A stretch of 64,000 bases of DNA. It comes from Adhaeribacter swui. Its GTDB lineage: Bacteria > Bacteroidota > Bacteroidia > Cytophagales > Hymenobacteraceae. Positions 7,717 to 17,391 of the stretch are shown here, one piece after another; within the stretch, counting starts at the first letter, position 1; the number at the start of each line of letters is the position of its first letter. Under the pieces are notes generated by a model. The model was not told where the DNA came from and searched no databases. It saw nothing but the letters and a program-made list of their open reading frames with translations. The position numbers and the translations under genes were made by a program. The DNA lies in assembly GCF_014217805.1 (NCBI RefSeq), contig NZ_CP055156.1, positions 4,098,585 to 4,162,584 on the forward strand, written 5' to 3'.

Positions 7717-10062
7717 CTAATTTTGAGCACCACTATAGTTAATGCGGAGGCGCAGTGCTTTTAAGCCGGTTACTCCCTGCAACGATTCCAGTTCCAGATA
7801 TTCCAGGGTAGAGGTTAGCTTTTGTTCTTGCTGCAGGCGGTACACCAAAGGCAAAAAATCGTCTAATTCGGTGCGAGTGGTGTAAACCAAAGCAATGGTA
7901 TCGGGTTGGGTAAGCCGCTGGTTGGTATCTTTTACGTAAGCTTTATCAAGGCGCTTTTTAATAACTTCGTACCGGATACTGTACGAGCCTTCTACATCAA
8001 ACCGGTGTTCGTCCAGCCGGAATTTAATATCTACGGGGTGGGAGTGGGCCAGAATAAGCTGGGTGGTTTTAAGCGGTAAGGGCAAGGCGGGCAACAAATC
8101 GTGGGTTAAAGTAGCCATCTGCACCATGGCATTTAGTTGCCAGGCCCGGAACTGCTGTAAATGCTGCGGCTTAAATGTTAACCAGGGTGCAATGGCCGAA
8201 CCAACGTATAAGTTATATTCCAGGCCATCCGTCCGGAATTTCTCAAAATAATTCGGAAACAAGTTTTGCAGTTCCCGGGCTTCCTGCTCCATAAAAGTAT
8301 TCACGGTTTTATTTATTTGCGCCAGGCTCAATTCGTAAGCCTGAAAAGCCTGGTTAAATAAACCGGTTTCCGGATCGATATTCGAAAAATAATCTGCCAC
8401 CGATGTTGCTTCACCGGGGTGAGTGGCTAGTTTTTGGAGTTGCGGATGAATCTGTTGCCGCAGAAATACGCTGATCTGGTTTTCTTCTTCGGGGCTGATT
8501 ACCTGAGTCAGCCGGCGTTGCCAATGGTATACTCTGGCCAGCATGGAATCGGATTGATGCGAACCGGACAGATTAGCCGCATTTTTTAAAATTTTCTCTA
8601 AGGCCCGGAATTGGCGGCTAAGATCTTGCTGCAAGACCGCGTTGCGCTCCACCGAAGAGTTCCGGACATCGATGGCGCCGTAAAAAGGATATACTTGTTT
8701 AAAATAAACCTGGGTAGCTTCGTCGTCCGGGCTTGCATCTTCGCCTTTTTGCAAATAAGCCCAGGCGGCATCGGTAAACTTCCATTCCAGCGCGGGCTGC
8801 AGCAACGTAAATTTCTTCCGGATAATTTCTTCCATCCGGGTCCGGAACTCATTAATCTGGTACAAGAGCAACTCTACCACCAACGGAATGGCTTGTTCTA
8901 CCCGCCGCAGCACTTCGCCGTTTAAAGCATTGGGGTGTTTGCTGCCAATTTCCAGCATGCCCAAGGCCTGGTTAGACACCACCAGCGGGTACATAATAAA
9001 ACTGCGGAATCCTTTCTGGTACAAAAACTGGTGCTTGAAATCGGTGGTCAGGCTTAAGTCTTTGATGATGCGCAGCCGCGGGTCGGCAATTATTTCGCGG
9101 AGCAAAGTCTGTAGCGCCGCATCGGTAATTTCTTCTACGAAGCAATTGTTATTTTTAAAAAAAATGCTGCGCGAGGTATAAACTTTGTGCTGCACGTGGC
9201 GGCCGTTTACCTGCAAAAAAGGCATAATTCCAATTTCCAGATCGGGTTGTCCGCATAAATTACGTAGAGCTTTTTCGAAGCGCAGGTAAATTTCGCTTTC
9301 TACCTCCGACGAAAGATGCACAAAAACTTCTTTCAGTTCCTGAATGGTAACTTCTTCGGTTATATCCTCAATCTGAAAAAAAGCAAAGCCATCAAAAGTA
9401 AATTGAGTCAGGGGCAAGGTTACCGGTATTTCTTCGGCGGTAGGTAGTTCGTTTTGCGCAAATGCTACCCACTCGGGCTGCAAAGGGGGCAGTTCGCCCA
9501 CCAGCGAAGGATCGATAAACCGGAAATCCAGGCGCATCCGGTAGTACTTCGTGAGGCCATCCTGGGTTTTGGTAAAAGTTACTAACGGAAAAGTTGGTTT
9601 ACTAATAGGATAATGGTAACATTTATTTAAAATTAAGCGGTAAAAGGCCCGCAGCGAGTCCTGGCGGATTACTGTCAGGCTGCTGCGGGTAAAAATCTCG
9701 CCTTGCTGATGCGTTAAATGCTTAAAAGTATCGGCGTAATGAAATAACGTAAGTGGCTGACAGGGTAAACCAATGGCGTATGGAATTTCTTCGCCCTGGT
9801 GAATAAACGGTAAAATACTGTACTTCACTAAGGTAAAAAGCTCTTCCAGGGCTTCGGTTACCACTACTTGCCCGGTTGGTACCAAATAATCCTGGTACGG
9901 TAAAAATTTAGCTAAAAGCGTATCATAAATAAACGTTAATTTATCGCCTTGCGCTGCTGTTTCTTTCTGTTGCTGTAAATACCGGATAAACGGAGCAAAA
10001 GATAAACGCAATTGCAAACCTGTTTCTACCGGCGGCGGAACGTTGATGCGAATGGGTTGCAT
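7717..10062 (-). CDS. Large GAF-domain-containing protein
   Basis: A 781-residue soluble protein with no signal peptide or membrane segment. The stretch at about residues 340-405, with FRSFIMYPLVVSNQALGMLEIGS followed by a VEQAIPLVVELL helix, has the shape of the C-terminal half of a GAF domain, a small-molecule or redox sensor fold. The rest, rich in helices and acidic residues, belongs to no family I can name. It lies downstream of two small acyl-carrier-like genes on the same strand (gaps 169 and 68 bases), which suggests an operon. I see no HTH, kinase or cyclase domain, so the output is unclear; binding of the two small proteins is possible but unproven. Confidence 0.6.
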   Translation of the reverse strand: MQPIRINVPPPVETGLQLRLSFAPFIRYLQQQKETAAQGDKLTFIYDTLLAKFLPYQDYLVPTGQVVVTEALEELFTLVKYSILPFIHQGEEIPYAIGLPCQPLTLFHYADTFKHLTHQQGEIFTRSSLTVIRQDSLRAFYRLILNKCYHYPISKPTFPLVTFTKTQDGLTKYYRMRLDFRFIDPSLVGELPPLQPEWVAFAQNELPTAEEIPVTLPLTQFTFDGFAFFQIEDITEEVTIQELKEVFVHLSSEVESEIYLRFEKALRNLCGQPDLEIGIMPFLQVNGRHVQHKVYTSRSIFFKNNNCFVEEITDAALQTLLREIIADPRLRIIKDLSLTTDFKHQFLYQKGFRSFIMYPLVVSNQALGMLEIGSKHPNALNGEVLRRVEQAIPLVVELLLYQINEFRTRMEEIIRKKFTLLQPALEWKFTDAAWAYLQKGEDASPDDEATQVYFKQVYPFYGAIDVRNSSVERNAVLQQDLSRQFRALEKILKNAANLSGSHQSDSMLARVYHWQRRLTQVISPEEENQISVFLRQQIHPQLQKLATHPGEATSVADYFSNIDPETGLFNQAFQAYELSLAQINKTVNTFMEQEARELQNLFPNYFEKFRTDGLEYNLYVGSAIAPWLTFKPQHLQQFRAWQLNAMVQMATLTHDLLPALPLPLKTTQLILAHSHPVDIKFRLDEHRFDVEGSYSIRYEVIKKRLDKAYVKDTNQRLTQPDTIALVYTTRTELDDFLPLVYRLQQEQKLTSTLEYLELESLQGVTGLKALRLRINYSGAQN

Positions 10063-10231
10063 GCGGGCGTATTATTAAAAACAGAATAAGGAGTACTTAC
10101 TAAATTATACCGGAACCAAATAGTTTGTACCAATTAAAGTATTATATGCTTATCGGGCGCGTACTTCAGTAGCAACTTTGGGTAGGCTTTATGAAATAAA
10201 ACCACCGGAAATTTTAAATTTTTAAAATTTT

Positions 10232-10486
10232 TTATTTTTCGTTGGCCTGCATAATCAGGTGAACAAAATCTTCCAGGGGCATGCCTAAAGGTACCGTGTC
10301 TTCTGTAATGTTGCAATGAAATTCGCCTTCCATGGTGTTAAGCAACCAGTTTATCTCTAGAGCCGATACGCCCAGTTTCTTTAAAGGCACTTTTTTTAAC
10401 TGCGGCAACTCTTTCGAGATTTGCCATTCTTCTTTAATGCGGTGGTATACTAATTTCTCGTTGATGAGTACTTTTTTGTTGTTCAT
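10232..10486 (-). CDS. Acyl-carrier-like protein lacking the modified serine (second of pair)
   Basis: An 84-residue acidic/helical protein that aligns in register with acyl carrier proteins: LGVSALEINWLLNTMEGEF matches the family's L-G-x-D-S-L-x-x-V-E-L helix. The position of the phosphopantetheine-bearing Ser is Ala, and the preceding Asp is Ser, so it should not be loadable as a normal carrier. It follows a similar gene by 68 bases and precedes the GAF protein. It may act as a structural or signalling partner rather than an acyl carrier. The fold call is from pattern only, and its sequence identity to true carriers is low. Confidence 0.55.
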   Translation of the reverse strand: MNNKKVLINEKLVYHRIKEEWQISKELPQLKKVPLKKLGVSALEINWLLNTMEGEFHCNITEDTVPLGMPLEDFVHLIMQANEK

Positions 10487-10554
10487 TGTAATAAATAAAG
10501 TGAATTAGTAAAGTGTGTTGCCGGAAGTTAGGCCCGGTAAAATAAGTAAATAGT

Positions 10555-10803
10555 TTAGCGCGGGTTAGAAATTTGCAGAATACCTTGGATGTAGCTGGTA
10601 ATCTGATTTAGTTGGGTGAAAGAGGCAAATTCTTCCGGCTCCAGGTTTATTTTAAATTCGCGTTGGATCATACGGAACAACTCGGCGCGGTCGGCGGCCT
10701 TATAATTTAAGTCGAGTACCAAATCCGTTTCGGGCAATATTGCTACCCGCGAAACAATACCTTGCGCTAAAATCAAATTTTTTACCTGGTTAAATGTGGT
10801 CAT
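10555..10803 (-). CDS. Acyl-carrier-like protein lacking the modified serine (first of pair)
   Basis: An 82-residue protein whose central stretch DLNYKAADRAELFRMIQREF fits the D-L-G-x-D-S-L-D-x-V-E-L signature of acyl carriers with Lys for Asp and Ala for the modified Ser. The following FKINLEPEEFASFTQLNQITSYI matches helix III and IV spacing. It is the promoter-proximal gene of a three-gene run with the second carrier-like protein and the GAF protein. The loss of Ser in both neighbours argues for a deliberate non-carrier role. Function unknown. Confidence 0.55.
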   Translation of the reverse strand: MTTFNQVKNLILAQGIVSRVAILPETDLVLDLNYKAADRAELFRMIQREFKINLEPEEFASFTQLNQITSYIQGILQISNPR

Positions 10804-11052
10804 GATAATATATGTTAGAGGTACCGCAGCTAAATTTTACCAAATAAGGCTGTAACTAGCTGCCAATTTAAATAATCAATCTACATAGGAGCCAAGCCAC
10901 CGTTTATTTTAAATTTTTAAAATTTTGGCGCTAGCTCCGGAAAACAACCTGCCGAAAGAAAATTCAATCCTTCTGGTTTTAAATTTTATACCGGATAAAA
11001 ACCGGAAGATAAGCGTTTGCGACTGGCTAAAACCAATTGCAAACGCACTTGA

Positions 11053-13632
11053 TTAAAAATCAAATTTAAACTGGCCCCGAAGCCCTAACTCCGACGTGTT
11101 CGGGTGATCCAGGTAAGAAAAACGTTTTACCAGATCTACCCGGAAAAATTTAAAAATATTACCAATACCCACGCTGCCTTCTACGTAAGGTTTAGCAGCC
11201 AGGGAATAAGTCGTAGTTTGTCCGTTCGCATCCGTCGGAAACTTCAATAACTGACTGTTTTCGGAAGGCGTATTTTCGGGCCGTAAGCCGCCGTAAAGCG
11301 CTTTCAGGGTAACGTACTCCCGGAACTTGGTTTTCTTAATCAGTGGTATTTTATTAAAAATAAAACCGTTAAAACAATGGTCCAGCATAATATTGGCGTA
11401 GCGGTCGCTGGCAAATTCCAAGAAGTTCATCAGGTTATACGACTGAAACTGGTACGAATACGTTTGATTTGCCCGGTGAATGGACAATAACGGATACGGT
11501 ACCTGCCCGAATAAATAACCGCCTTCGGTAACCACATCGGTGTAACCTAACTGCGACAAGCTAAAGCGTTTAAATATGTTTAAAGTAATTTGCTGGTAAT
11601 TATACTCCCCATCGAACAGGCCTTTTACGCCGGCAATGCCGCGCAACGTAAATACCGGGTACCGGCCAACAAAGGAAGTACGGTAAATTTTACCTTGAAA
11701 AAACTTCTCGTTAGGCGCCCACCGCAATTCTGCCGAAAGCTCCGCAGTAGTTAAATTAGATAACATAGGCGACTGGTTTTCGGTGGTTGTAATGCGGGCA
11801 AATTCTAAACTGCCGGCCGGCGCTTGCTGCCATCTTTTTAAACCCAAACGATAAGAGAAGTGATTTTCAAATTCCTGCAAATACTCCAGGGTAAAGGTTT
11901 TATTATATAAATACTTATCGTTGATACCGCGTTTAAAACTTAAAAAAACGTTGCTTTCCTGAATTAACTGCAGCTCCTGGCCGGGTATTTTGGTGTCTTG
12001 CTGGTAACTTACCCGCACCGACCTCACCGGAAATTCGTAAATAGTTTTGTCGGTTAAAGAATAGGTAGCTCCCAGGTAATACTTCCATTTTTCGTCTTTA
12101 AAACCGTAAGCCGCATAAGTATCAAAATTTATTTTTTTACTAAAGTTAGGCGTGGTACGGCCACCAAATCGCAGCCGGAAACCTTCTACGGGGTTAAAGC
12201 TGTAAAAAGTAGCCACTGGGCCAATTTCTATTTTAGGCCCGGCTTTTTTGTAACCGGCAATTAATAAAGTGGCCCAATCGGCGGTTCTTTTAAAAGAAGG
12301 CGAATTGCGTAAAGTTTCGATGTTGGTGTAAGTTGCAGCTTCGCTGGCCGTTAACGAATCCGGACGGTTGGCATTTAAAAAGTTTTCGTCGGGTTGGCTC
12401 GTTAACTCCGCCGTTACTACCGGTAAACCTTCGTAAATAGCAGGAGGTTGGGGTTTATCAAAGGCATAATTTCTATAAGCCACTAAGCGGCTACCATACA
12501 TCCCGAAATTCCCTTTCGGCGTTAAGCCCAGGTCGGCGCGCATTTCGCTTTTACTCAAGTGGTATTTACCAGCTTCGTCGGGAGTAAAATCGAGCTTAAT
12601 ACGCAAATCGCGCACCCAGTTCAAGTTTATGGTTTTACTGATACCTAAATCGGCTTTCTGCACCGCAAAATTACCGTCTTGGGTTATGTATAAATGGCCT
12701 TCAAACAAAAAATCGGTTTCGTTACGCGGTTCAAAAGTTAGCTGTATTAGTTTGCCATTTTGGGTAGCCACCGTATCGGTTATATAAAACCGGTAAAAAG
12801 TAGGAGCCGCATCCGCAATTGGGCTTAAAAATTGGTTGGTTACTACCGTAATGTTGTTTTGGTAAATATCAATGTCCTGGTACAGGTGGTTAAAATAAGC
12901 CTGCATCCCTTTGCTATCAATGTATTCCCCAAAATCTACTTTTTTCTCAGCGGTTATTATTTTTTTCTTTTTATCGGGGTTGCGGCGATAGAAATTATTC
13001 GAAAAAACCTCTTGTATATAAAACGGCAGCAGCGCTTTCCCTTTTAGGGTAGTAGTGTCTAAATCAGCAATTAAGTAAGGGAACTTGCGGAGTAAAAAGT
13101 TTTTCTTGAGTTTAGCGGGCGTATTGGTTAAAGAGAAACGTAATTTTTCGTATTGTTCGTACTCAGCAAAATTATATTGCTGCAACTGGTTCGAGTTCTT
13201 GTGCGCAATTACTTCCCGGATTATATCTACGGCCGGGTTGTTTTTGTTGCGGTAACGCCGCTTGCCTTTAATAACTACTTCGGTTAATTGCTGGCTGTCA
13301 TCTTCTAAATTTAAATTTAATTCTTGTATCTGGTTAGGATTAATGGTACGGGTTATGGTTTTATAGCCAACGTACGAAAAACGGACTTGCGTAAAAGGCT
13401 GGTTTGCCCGTAAATTGTATTTACCTTGAATATCGGTAACGGTACCAATTTGAGTGTCAGGGAAATAAACGGAAACACCTATTAAGGGTTCCTGGGTTTG
13501 CGCATCTTTTAAAGTTCCGCGTACTACCGTAGGCGAAGTGCCTTGGGCCATCATTTTATCAACGGCCAAAAAGCACAGTAATCCTACTAAGAGCAGTACC
13601 TTAATAAGGTTAGTTATATGGGAAGAAAGCAT
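11053..13632 (-). CDS. DUF5686 outer-membrane protein with carboxypeptidase-like domain
   Basis: About 859 residues. It has a signal peptide (LIKVLLLVGLLCFLAV ... AQG), then a carboxypeptidase-regulatory-like beta domain at about 30-125 (VRGTLKDAQTQEPLIGVSVY, FSYVGYKTITRTI), the usual N-terminal domain of Bacteroidota outer-membrane proteins. The body from about 130 (DIIREVIAHKNSNQL, YEQYEKLRFSL) is DUF5686, ending in aromatic-rich beta strands and a terminal Phe (LRGQFKFDF) typical of an outer-membrane barrel. Its exact role is unknown. I moved the start to the ATG at 13632 because it gives a clean signal peptide; a GTG eight codons upstream is also open. It is a single gene upstream of no obvious partner. 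Confidence 0.85.
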   Translation of the reverse strand: MLSSHITNLIKVLLLVGLLCFLAVDKMMAQGTSPTVVRGTLKDAQTQEPLIGVSVYFPDTQIGTVTDIQGKYNLRANQPFTQVRFSYVGYKTITRTINPNQIQELNLNLEDDSQQLTEVVIKGKRRYRNKNNPAVDIIREVIAHKNSNQLQQYNFAEYEQYEKLRFSLTNTPAKLKKNFLLRKFPYLIADLDTTTLKGKALLPFYIQEVFSNNFYRRNPDKKKKIITAEKKVDFGEYIDSKGMQAYFNHLYQDIDIYQNNITVVTNQFLSPIADAAPTFYRFYITDTVATQNGKLIQLTFEPRNETDFLFEGHLYITQDGNFAVQKADLGISKTINLNWVRDLRIKLDFTPDEAGKYHLSKSEMRADLGLTPKGNFGMYGSRLVAYRNYAFDKPQPPAIYEGLPVVTAELTSQPDENFLNANRPDSLTASEAATYTNIETLRNSPSFKRTADWATLLIAGYKKAGPKIEIGPVATFYSFNPVEGFRLRFGGRTTPNFSKKINFDTYAAYGFKDEKWKYYLGATYSLTDKTIYEFPVRSVRVSYQQDTKIPGQELQLIQESNVFLSFKRGINDKYLYNKTFTLEYLQEFENHFSYRLGLKRWQQAPAGSLEFARITTTENQSPMLSNLTTAELSAELRWAPNEKFFQGKIYRTSFVGRYPVFTLRGIAGVKGLFDGEYNYQQITLNIFKRFSLSQLGYTDVVTEGGYLFGQVPYPLLSIHRANQTYSYQFQSYNLMNFLEFASDRYANIMLDHCFNGFIFNKIPLIKKTKFREYVTLKALYGGLRPENTPSENSQLLKFPTDANGQTTTYSLAAKPYVEGSVGIGNIFKFFRVDLVKRFSYLDHPNTSELGLRGQFKFDF

Positions 13633-13920
13633 TTTTTTCTGTCTGGATTGAAGCACGCTATACGGTATCTTGGACTAAGAAGAATACCGCAAATCTGAGG
13701 ATTGCCCGCTAGCTGTAAAAGAGTCTGCCGGGTAAAAGGATGTATAATTCAGGTGAACCGGCGAATTTTCTCGGTAAAAATCTTTAACCGACCGGGGTGT
13801 ACATATTGGCATAGTAATTTAAGTAATTTAAAAGTTTAAACAAGCTTTTGGGCTCTGAAATAGGTATTTACAACCAACAGCTTGTTTATAAGTTTTAAGC
13901 AATTTTTAAAATTTAAAAAA

Positions 13921-14544
13921 TCAGCTAACTGCTTGCGGTATAAATAAGTAGTTGCAGATCATGTCTTTCACAATTTGTTGATGATCTGCTACAAATTGGT
14001 CGTATTCGGCATCGGTCATTTTCCAGAGCCGCGTAGCCATTACTTTACTCTGAAAAATAAACTGAACGTTAGCGGCGATGAGTTGCAAGACATGCGGAAT
14101 AGTAATCGGGCGAACTTCGCCGGCGTTAATAGCCTCCTGCAACTGTTTCCCAAAAACCGAAGTGAGGCGGCCTTTTTCTAAAGGAATGGCATCCAGAAAA
14201 CGGTCTGGGTTCCGGTGCAATTCGTTTTGTAAAAAAGTAACCAACCCAGGGTTGCATTTAAAAATTTGAAAATCATGATCAATCAAGCTGATAATTTTTT
14301 CTTTTAATGAGATGGGCTGATTCATGATCTGGAGCATGCCCCGGAAGTTAAGCTCAAATAATTCGTTGAAAACCAGAGAAAAAAGCTTTTCTTTACTCCG
14401 GAAGTAATAATTTAACAAGGCACCGTTCATACCGGCCTCCTGGGCAATATCGCGGGTGGTAGTGCCGTCGAAACCTTTCTCCAGAAATATTTTTTTAGCG
14501 GCCTCCTTTAACTTTTCCTCCGGTACTAAAAAACAATTGGTCAT
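13921..14544 (-). CDS. TetR/AcrR-family transcriptional regulator
   Basis: A 207-residue regulator. The N-terminal TetR DNA-binding domain (residues about 8-55) reads AAKKIFLEKGFDGTTTRDIAQEAGMNGALLNYYFRSK in outline, including the YYF and K of the recognition helix. The C-terminal ligand domain is poorly conserved, as usual. The divergent neighbour is a PQQ-type sugar dehydrogenase about 385 bases away, and two palindromes lie in between, so autoregulation and perhaps control of the neighbour are likely. The ligand is unknown. Confidence 0.9.
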   Translation of the reverse strand: MTNCFLVPEEKLKEAAKKIFLEKGFDGTTTRDIAQEAGMNGALLNYYFRSKEKLFSLVFNELFELNFRGMLQIMNQPISLKEKIISLIDHDFQIFKCNPGLVTFLQNELHRNPDRFLDAIPLEKGRLTSVFGKQLQEAINAGEVRPITIPHVLQLIAANVQFIFQSKVMATRLWKMTDAEYDQFVADHQQIVKDMICNYLFIPQAVS

Positions 14545-14613
14545 ACTGCTTCGCTAATGAATGATACAAAGGTAAATGGAAAATTTTTCCGTTTCCTAAT
14601 CTTAAACTAATAA

Positions 14614-14654
14614 TTTAAACAAATGTTTAAAACAATTAATTTAAATCGATTTAA
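14614..14654. promoter_or_regulatory. Two palindromes, probable TetR operator
   Basis: TTTAAACAAATGTTTAAA at 14614-14631 is a perfect dyad with 8-bp arms and a two-base centre, a common TetR layout; TTAAATCGATTTAA at 14641-14654 is a second perfect dyad. They start 70 bases before the tetR start. The remainder of the 385-base intergenic region up to 14929 shows no gene. Confidence 0.5.
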
Positions 14655-14929
14655 GTTTCTTTTTAAGTAGCAGAAAGCCTATCTGGAGCGGGTTCCGGCG
14701 CGCAAATTTGCTCCTGGGAAAAGATAAATTTTTAAAAAATGGCGGTTAAGTTAAGAGCCCGAATTAGCCCAAAACCGGTATATTCCAGGGTGCTATAAAA
14801 TATATCGGCGGGTTACTACAAAATGAAACGCGCATTGTGCGTTAAATAATTTGAACTTATATTTTCCTTAACCAAATTTGGGTTCTGAAAGCAAATCATG
14901 TTTTACAATTTTTTATCTGGTGCTATCCT

Positions 14930-16078
14930 ATGAAAAAACCTGTTCTTTATTTTTTAGGCCTGTTGGTTCTGGCTTCTTTTACCTGGGCTAACCAACCGGA
15001 GCCTGCTACTTCCCCGGCGGCCAAAAAGCCAGTTGCCGCCGCTAAGCCGGTGCCATTTACCGTCGAGAAATTGCACGAGGGCTTTAACAACCCCTGGGGC
15101 ATGGCCTGGTTGCCCGATGGCCGTTTGCTGGTAACCGAACGCGCCGGCGACATCCTGGTTTTTAAAAACAATAAGTTTACCGGCCAGAAGCTGAGCGGCG
15201 TGCCTCAGGTTTTTGCCGAAGGCCAGGGTGGCTTGCTGGATATTAAACTGCACCCCGATTACGCTAAAAATAAATGGATTTACATTTCGTACTCCAAGCC
15301 CGTAGAAGGTGGCGCTACCACCGCTATTATGCGCTTTAAACTGCAAGGCAACCAATTGGTAGAGAAAAAAGATATTTTTCTGGCGCAGCCTTATTTAAAA
15401 GCTAATTTCCACTTTGGCAGCCGCATTGTGTTTGATAAAGATAAATTCTTATACTTCAGCTCCGGCGAAAGGGGCACGCAACCCAAAGTACAGGAATTAG
15501 ATAACGACCACGGTAAAATTCACCGGATTTACGACGATGGCCGGGTACCGCAGGATAACCCGTTTGTAAACCAGAAAGGAGCCCGCCCCACGATTTGGTC
15601 GTACGGCCACCGCAACCCCCAAGGTATGGTATACGACGCCGCTACGAACCGCTTGTGGGCCGTGGAGCACGGACCTAAAGGAGGCGACGAATTAAACCTG
15701 ATTGAGAAAGGTAAAAATTACGGCTGGCCTAAAACTTCGTACGGCATTAACTACGACGGCACCATTTTAACTGAATATAAAGAAATGGAAGGCGTAACCA
15801 ATCCGGTGCGTTACTGGGTACCATCTATTGGCCCCTGCGGCATGGCCCAGGTTACCAGCGACCGTTACCCCGACTGGAAAGGCAATTTATTAGTAGGCGC
15901 GTTAGCATTCCGGCACATTGCCCGGGTAGAGCTAAACGGCGATAAATACGTTACCGAAGAAAAACTGGTGGAAGATATTGGCCGGGTAAGATGCGTAGCC
16001 CAAAGCCCCGATGGCTACATCTACGCCCTAACCGAAGGCCCCGGCTTATTAATCCGGCTTACCCCCACAAAATCATAA
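14930..16078 (+). CDS. PQQ-dependent sugar dehydrogenase (soluble aldose dehydrogenase type)
   Basis: A 382-residue secreted six-bladed beta-propeller of the GSDH/Asd family. A signal peptide is followed by a Pro/Ala/Lys-rich linker (about 20-45). The blades carry NPWGMAWLPDGRLLVTER, HFGSRIVFDKDKFLYFSSGERG, WSYGHRNPQGMVYD and VEHGPKGGDELNLIEKGKNYGWP, the family's signature strands around the cofactor and calcium site. Known members oxidise aldoses such as glucose with PQQ, in the periplasm. No PQQ synthesis genes are in view, so the cofactor may be taken from outside. It is a single gene closed by a strong terminator. Confidence 0.9.
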   Translation: MKKPVLYFLGLLVLASFTWANQPEPATSPAAKKPVAAAKPVPFTVEKLHEGFNNPWGMAWLPDGRLLVTERAGDILVFKNNKFTGQKLSGVPQVFAEGQGGLLDIKLHPDYAKNKWIYISYSKPVEGGATTAIMRFKLQGNQLVEKKDIFLAQPYLKANFHFGSRIVFDKDKFLYFSSGERGTQPKVQELDNDHGKIHRIYDDGRVPQDNPFVNQKGARPTIWSYGHRNPQGMVYDAATNRLWAVEHGPKGGDELNLIEKGKNYGWPKTSYGINYDGTILTEYKEMEGVTNPVRYWVPSIGPCGMAQVTSDRYPDWKGNLLVGALAFRHIARVELNGDKYVTEEKLVEDIGRVRCVAQSPDGYIYALTEGPGLLIRLTPTKS

Positions 16079-16104
16079 TTTGTAAATTTTAAAAATTTAA
16101 AAAA

Positions 16105-16142
16105 GAACCCGGCCGCTATCATCAGCGGCCGGGTTCTTTTTT
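16105..16142 (+). terminator. Intrinsic terminator of the sugar dehydrogenase gene
   Basis: GAACCCGGCCGCT and AGCGGCCGGGTTC form a perfect 13-bp stem with a six-base loop, followed by six T residues. It starts 27 bases after the stop codon. Confidence 0.95.
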
Positions 16143-16225
16143 ATAGGTAGGTCTAGCGCTTTAGCTTTAATTTTCAGAACTATTCACTAGCCAAAATCAA
16201 TTATAAGTTAACTATGTAAACTGGC

Positions 16226-16609
16226 AAATTTTAAATTTTTGAAAATTTAAAATTTAGCGTGATTGCCATGCAACAGATATCAGTAGCCAGGTGCAGTAAT
16301 CAATTACCGGTCTACTATGCAACAGATAGCTGTTCCAGGTGCAGGATTTGACGCTAAACTGTTCGAGCGGTCAGCGAGTTTTTAGCGTCTTGACTTTTTT
16401 GGTTCTTTTTGTGTCAAGACAAAAAGAACAGAACCTGAGCAATGAAACAACTCCAAGTAGAAATAAAAGCTAGAACAGTGGCTATGCGAACGAGAGTTTG
16501 CAAGGCACGGAAGTAACTTCCGCGCCATAGCAGAGGAATTATAAGGAAGTAAATCCGCGGCATAGTAAGGTATTTAGCTTGAAGGAACAGAAGTAAATCC
16601 GCGCTATAG
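16226..16609. repeat. Intergenic repeats and small hairpins
   Basis: A 560-base gap without a gene. It holds an AT palindrome (16226-16255), a hairpin with GTTCTTTTTGT / ACAAAAAGAAC arms near 16401-16430, and three imperfect copies of a GGAAGTAAATCCGCG-CATAG motif at about 16506-16530, 16543-16565 and 16586-16609. These look like decayed dispersed repeats. Their function is unknown. Confidence 0.55.
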
Positions 16610-16638
16610 AAACTGCATTTAATAAAAGCAAAACAATT

Positions 16639-17391
16639 TTAAAAAGCAGAATACTCCGTTTCCATAAAATGATGCTCTTCCTGCTGCCACAACCGGGCGC
16701 CCCCTTTAATGCCATCGCGGTTCGACACAATGGTAATATTTTCGTCGAGTTTAAACCGGAGTTTAGACGCGTTGCCGCCGCTAATAAATAAATGATCGTA
16801 GTTAAAAACAGCTTTTAAAATAGCTAGAACCCGTACCATGCGGCTGTTCCATTTTTCTTCGCCGTGTTTTTTAAAAGCTTTTTCACCGATGTACTGGTCG
16901 TAGGTTTTATTACCGCAAACCGGGTGATGGGCTAGTTCCAGGTGGGGGAGGAGATTGCCGTCGAGCAGTAAGGCGGTGCCAAATCCGGTTCCCAGAGTTA
17001 TCACCATTTCCAGGCCTTTGCCTCTAACTACACCTAAACCTTGCAAATCGGCATCGTTCACTAAGCGCACGGGTTTATCCAACACCTGCTTTAAAGCTTC
17101 CTGCAAGTTAAAATTGCGCCACAAGGCTGTATCTAAATTAGGCGCCGTAAGTACCCGGCCATTGCGCACGTACCCCGGAAAACCCACCGAAACTTTGTGG
17201 TAACCTTCAAAGTTTTTTACCAGTTCCTGAATTGCTTCAATCACGTTTTCGGGCGAGGCAGGCGCGGGAGTAGGTACTTTTTTATACTCATTCTGGAGGG
17301 AGCCCTGGCAATCCAGGGTGGTGGCTTTAATGTTAGATCCACCAATATCTATCGACAAAATTTTTTCTTCGGGCAATAATTCTTTCATCAT
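16639..17391 (-). CDS. ROK-family sugar kinase, polyphosphate-glucokinase-like
   Basis: A 250-residue cytosolic sugar kinase. The phosphate-1 motif is ILSIDIGGSNIKATTLD (about residues 11-27), the catalytic Asp lies in RLVNDADLQGLG, and ITLGTGFGTALLLDG is phosphate-2. The usual ROK zinc motif CxCGxxGC is absent and the size is short, so it is nearer the polyphosphate glucokinase subgroup than NagC-type repressors; it has no DNA-binding domain. It probably phosphorylates glucose using polyphosphate or ATP. The donor cannot be fixed from sequence. It stands alone. Confidence 0.85.
   Translation of the reverse strand: MMKELLPEEKILSIDIGGSNIKATTLDCQGSLQNEYKKVPTPAPASPENVIEAIQELVKNFEGYHKVSVGFPGYVRNGRVLTAPNLDTALWRNFNLQEALKQVLDKPVRLVNDADLQGLGVVRGKGLEMVITLGTGFGTALLLDGNLLPHLELAHHPVCGNKTYDQYIGEKAFKKHGEEKWNSRMVRVLAILKAVFNYDHLFISGGNASKLRFKLDENITIVSNRDGIKGGARLWQQEEHHFMETEYSAF

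Noticed and set aside
14954-15355. A 133-codon frame antisense to the PQQ sugar dehydrogenase
   Set aside because: It lies wholly opposite a clear conserved gene, has no family match and no start context; it is a shadow of the dehydrogenase codons.
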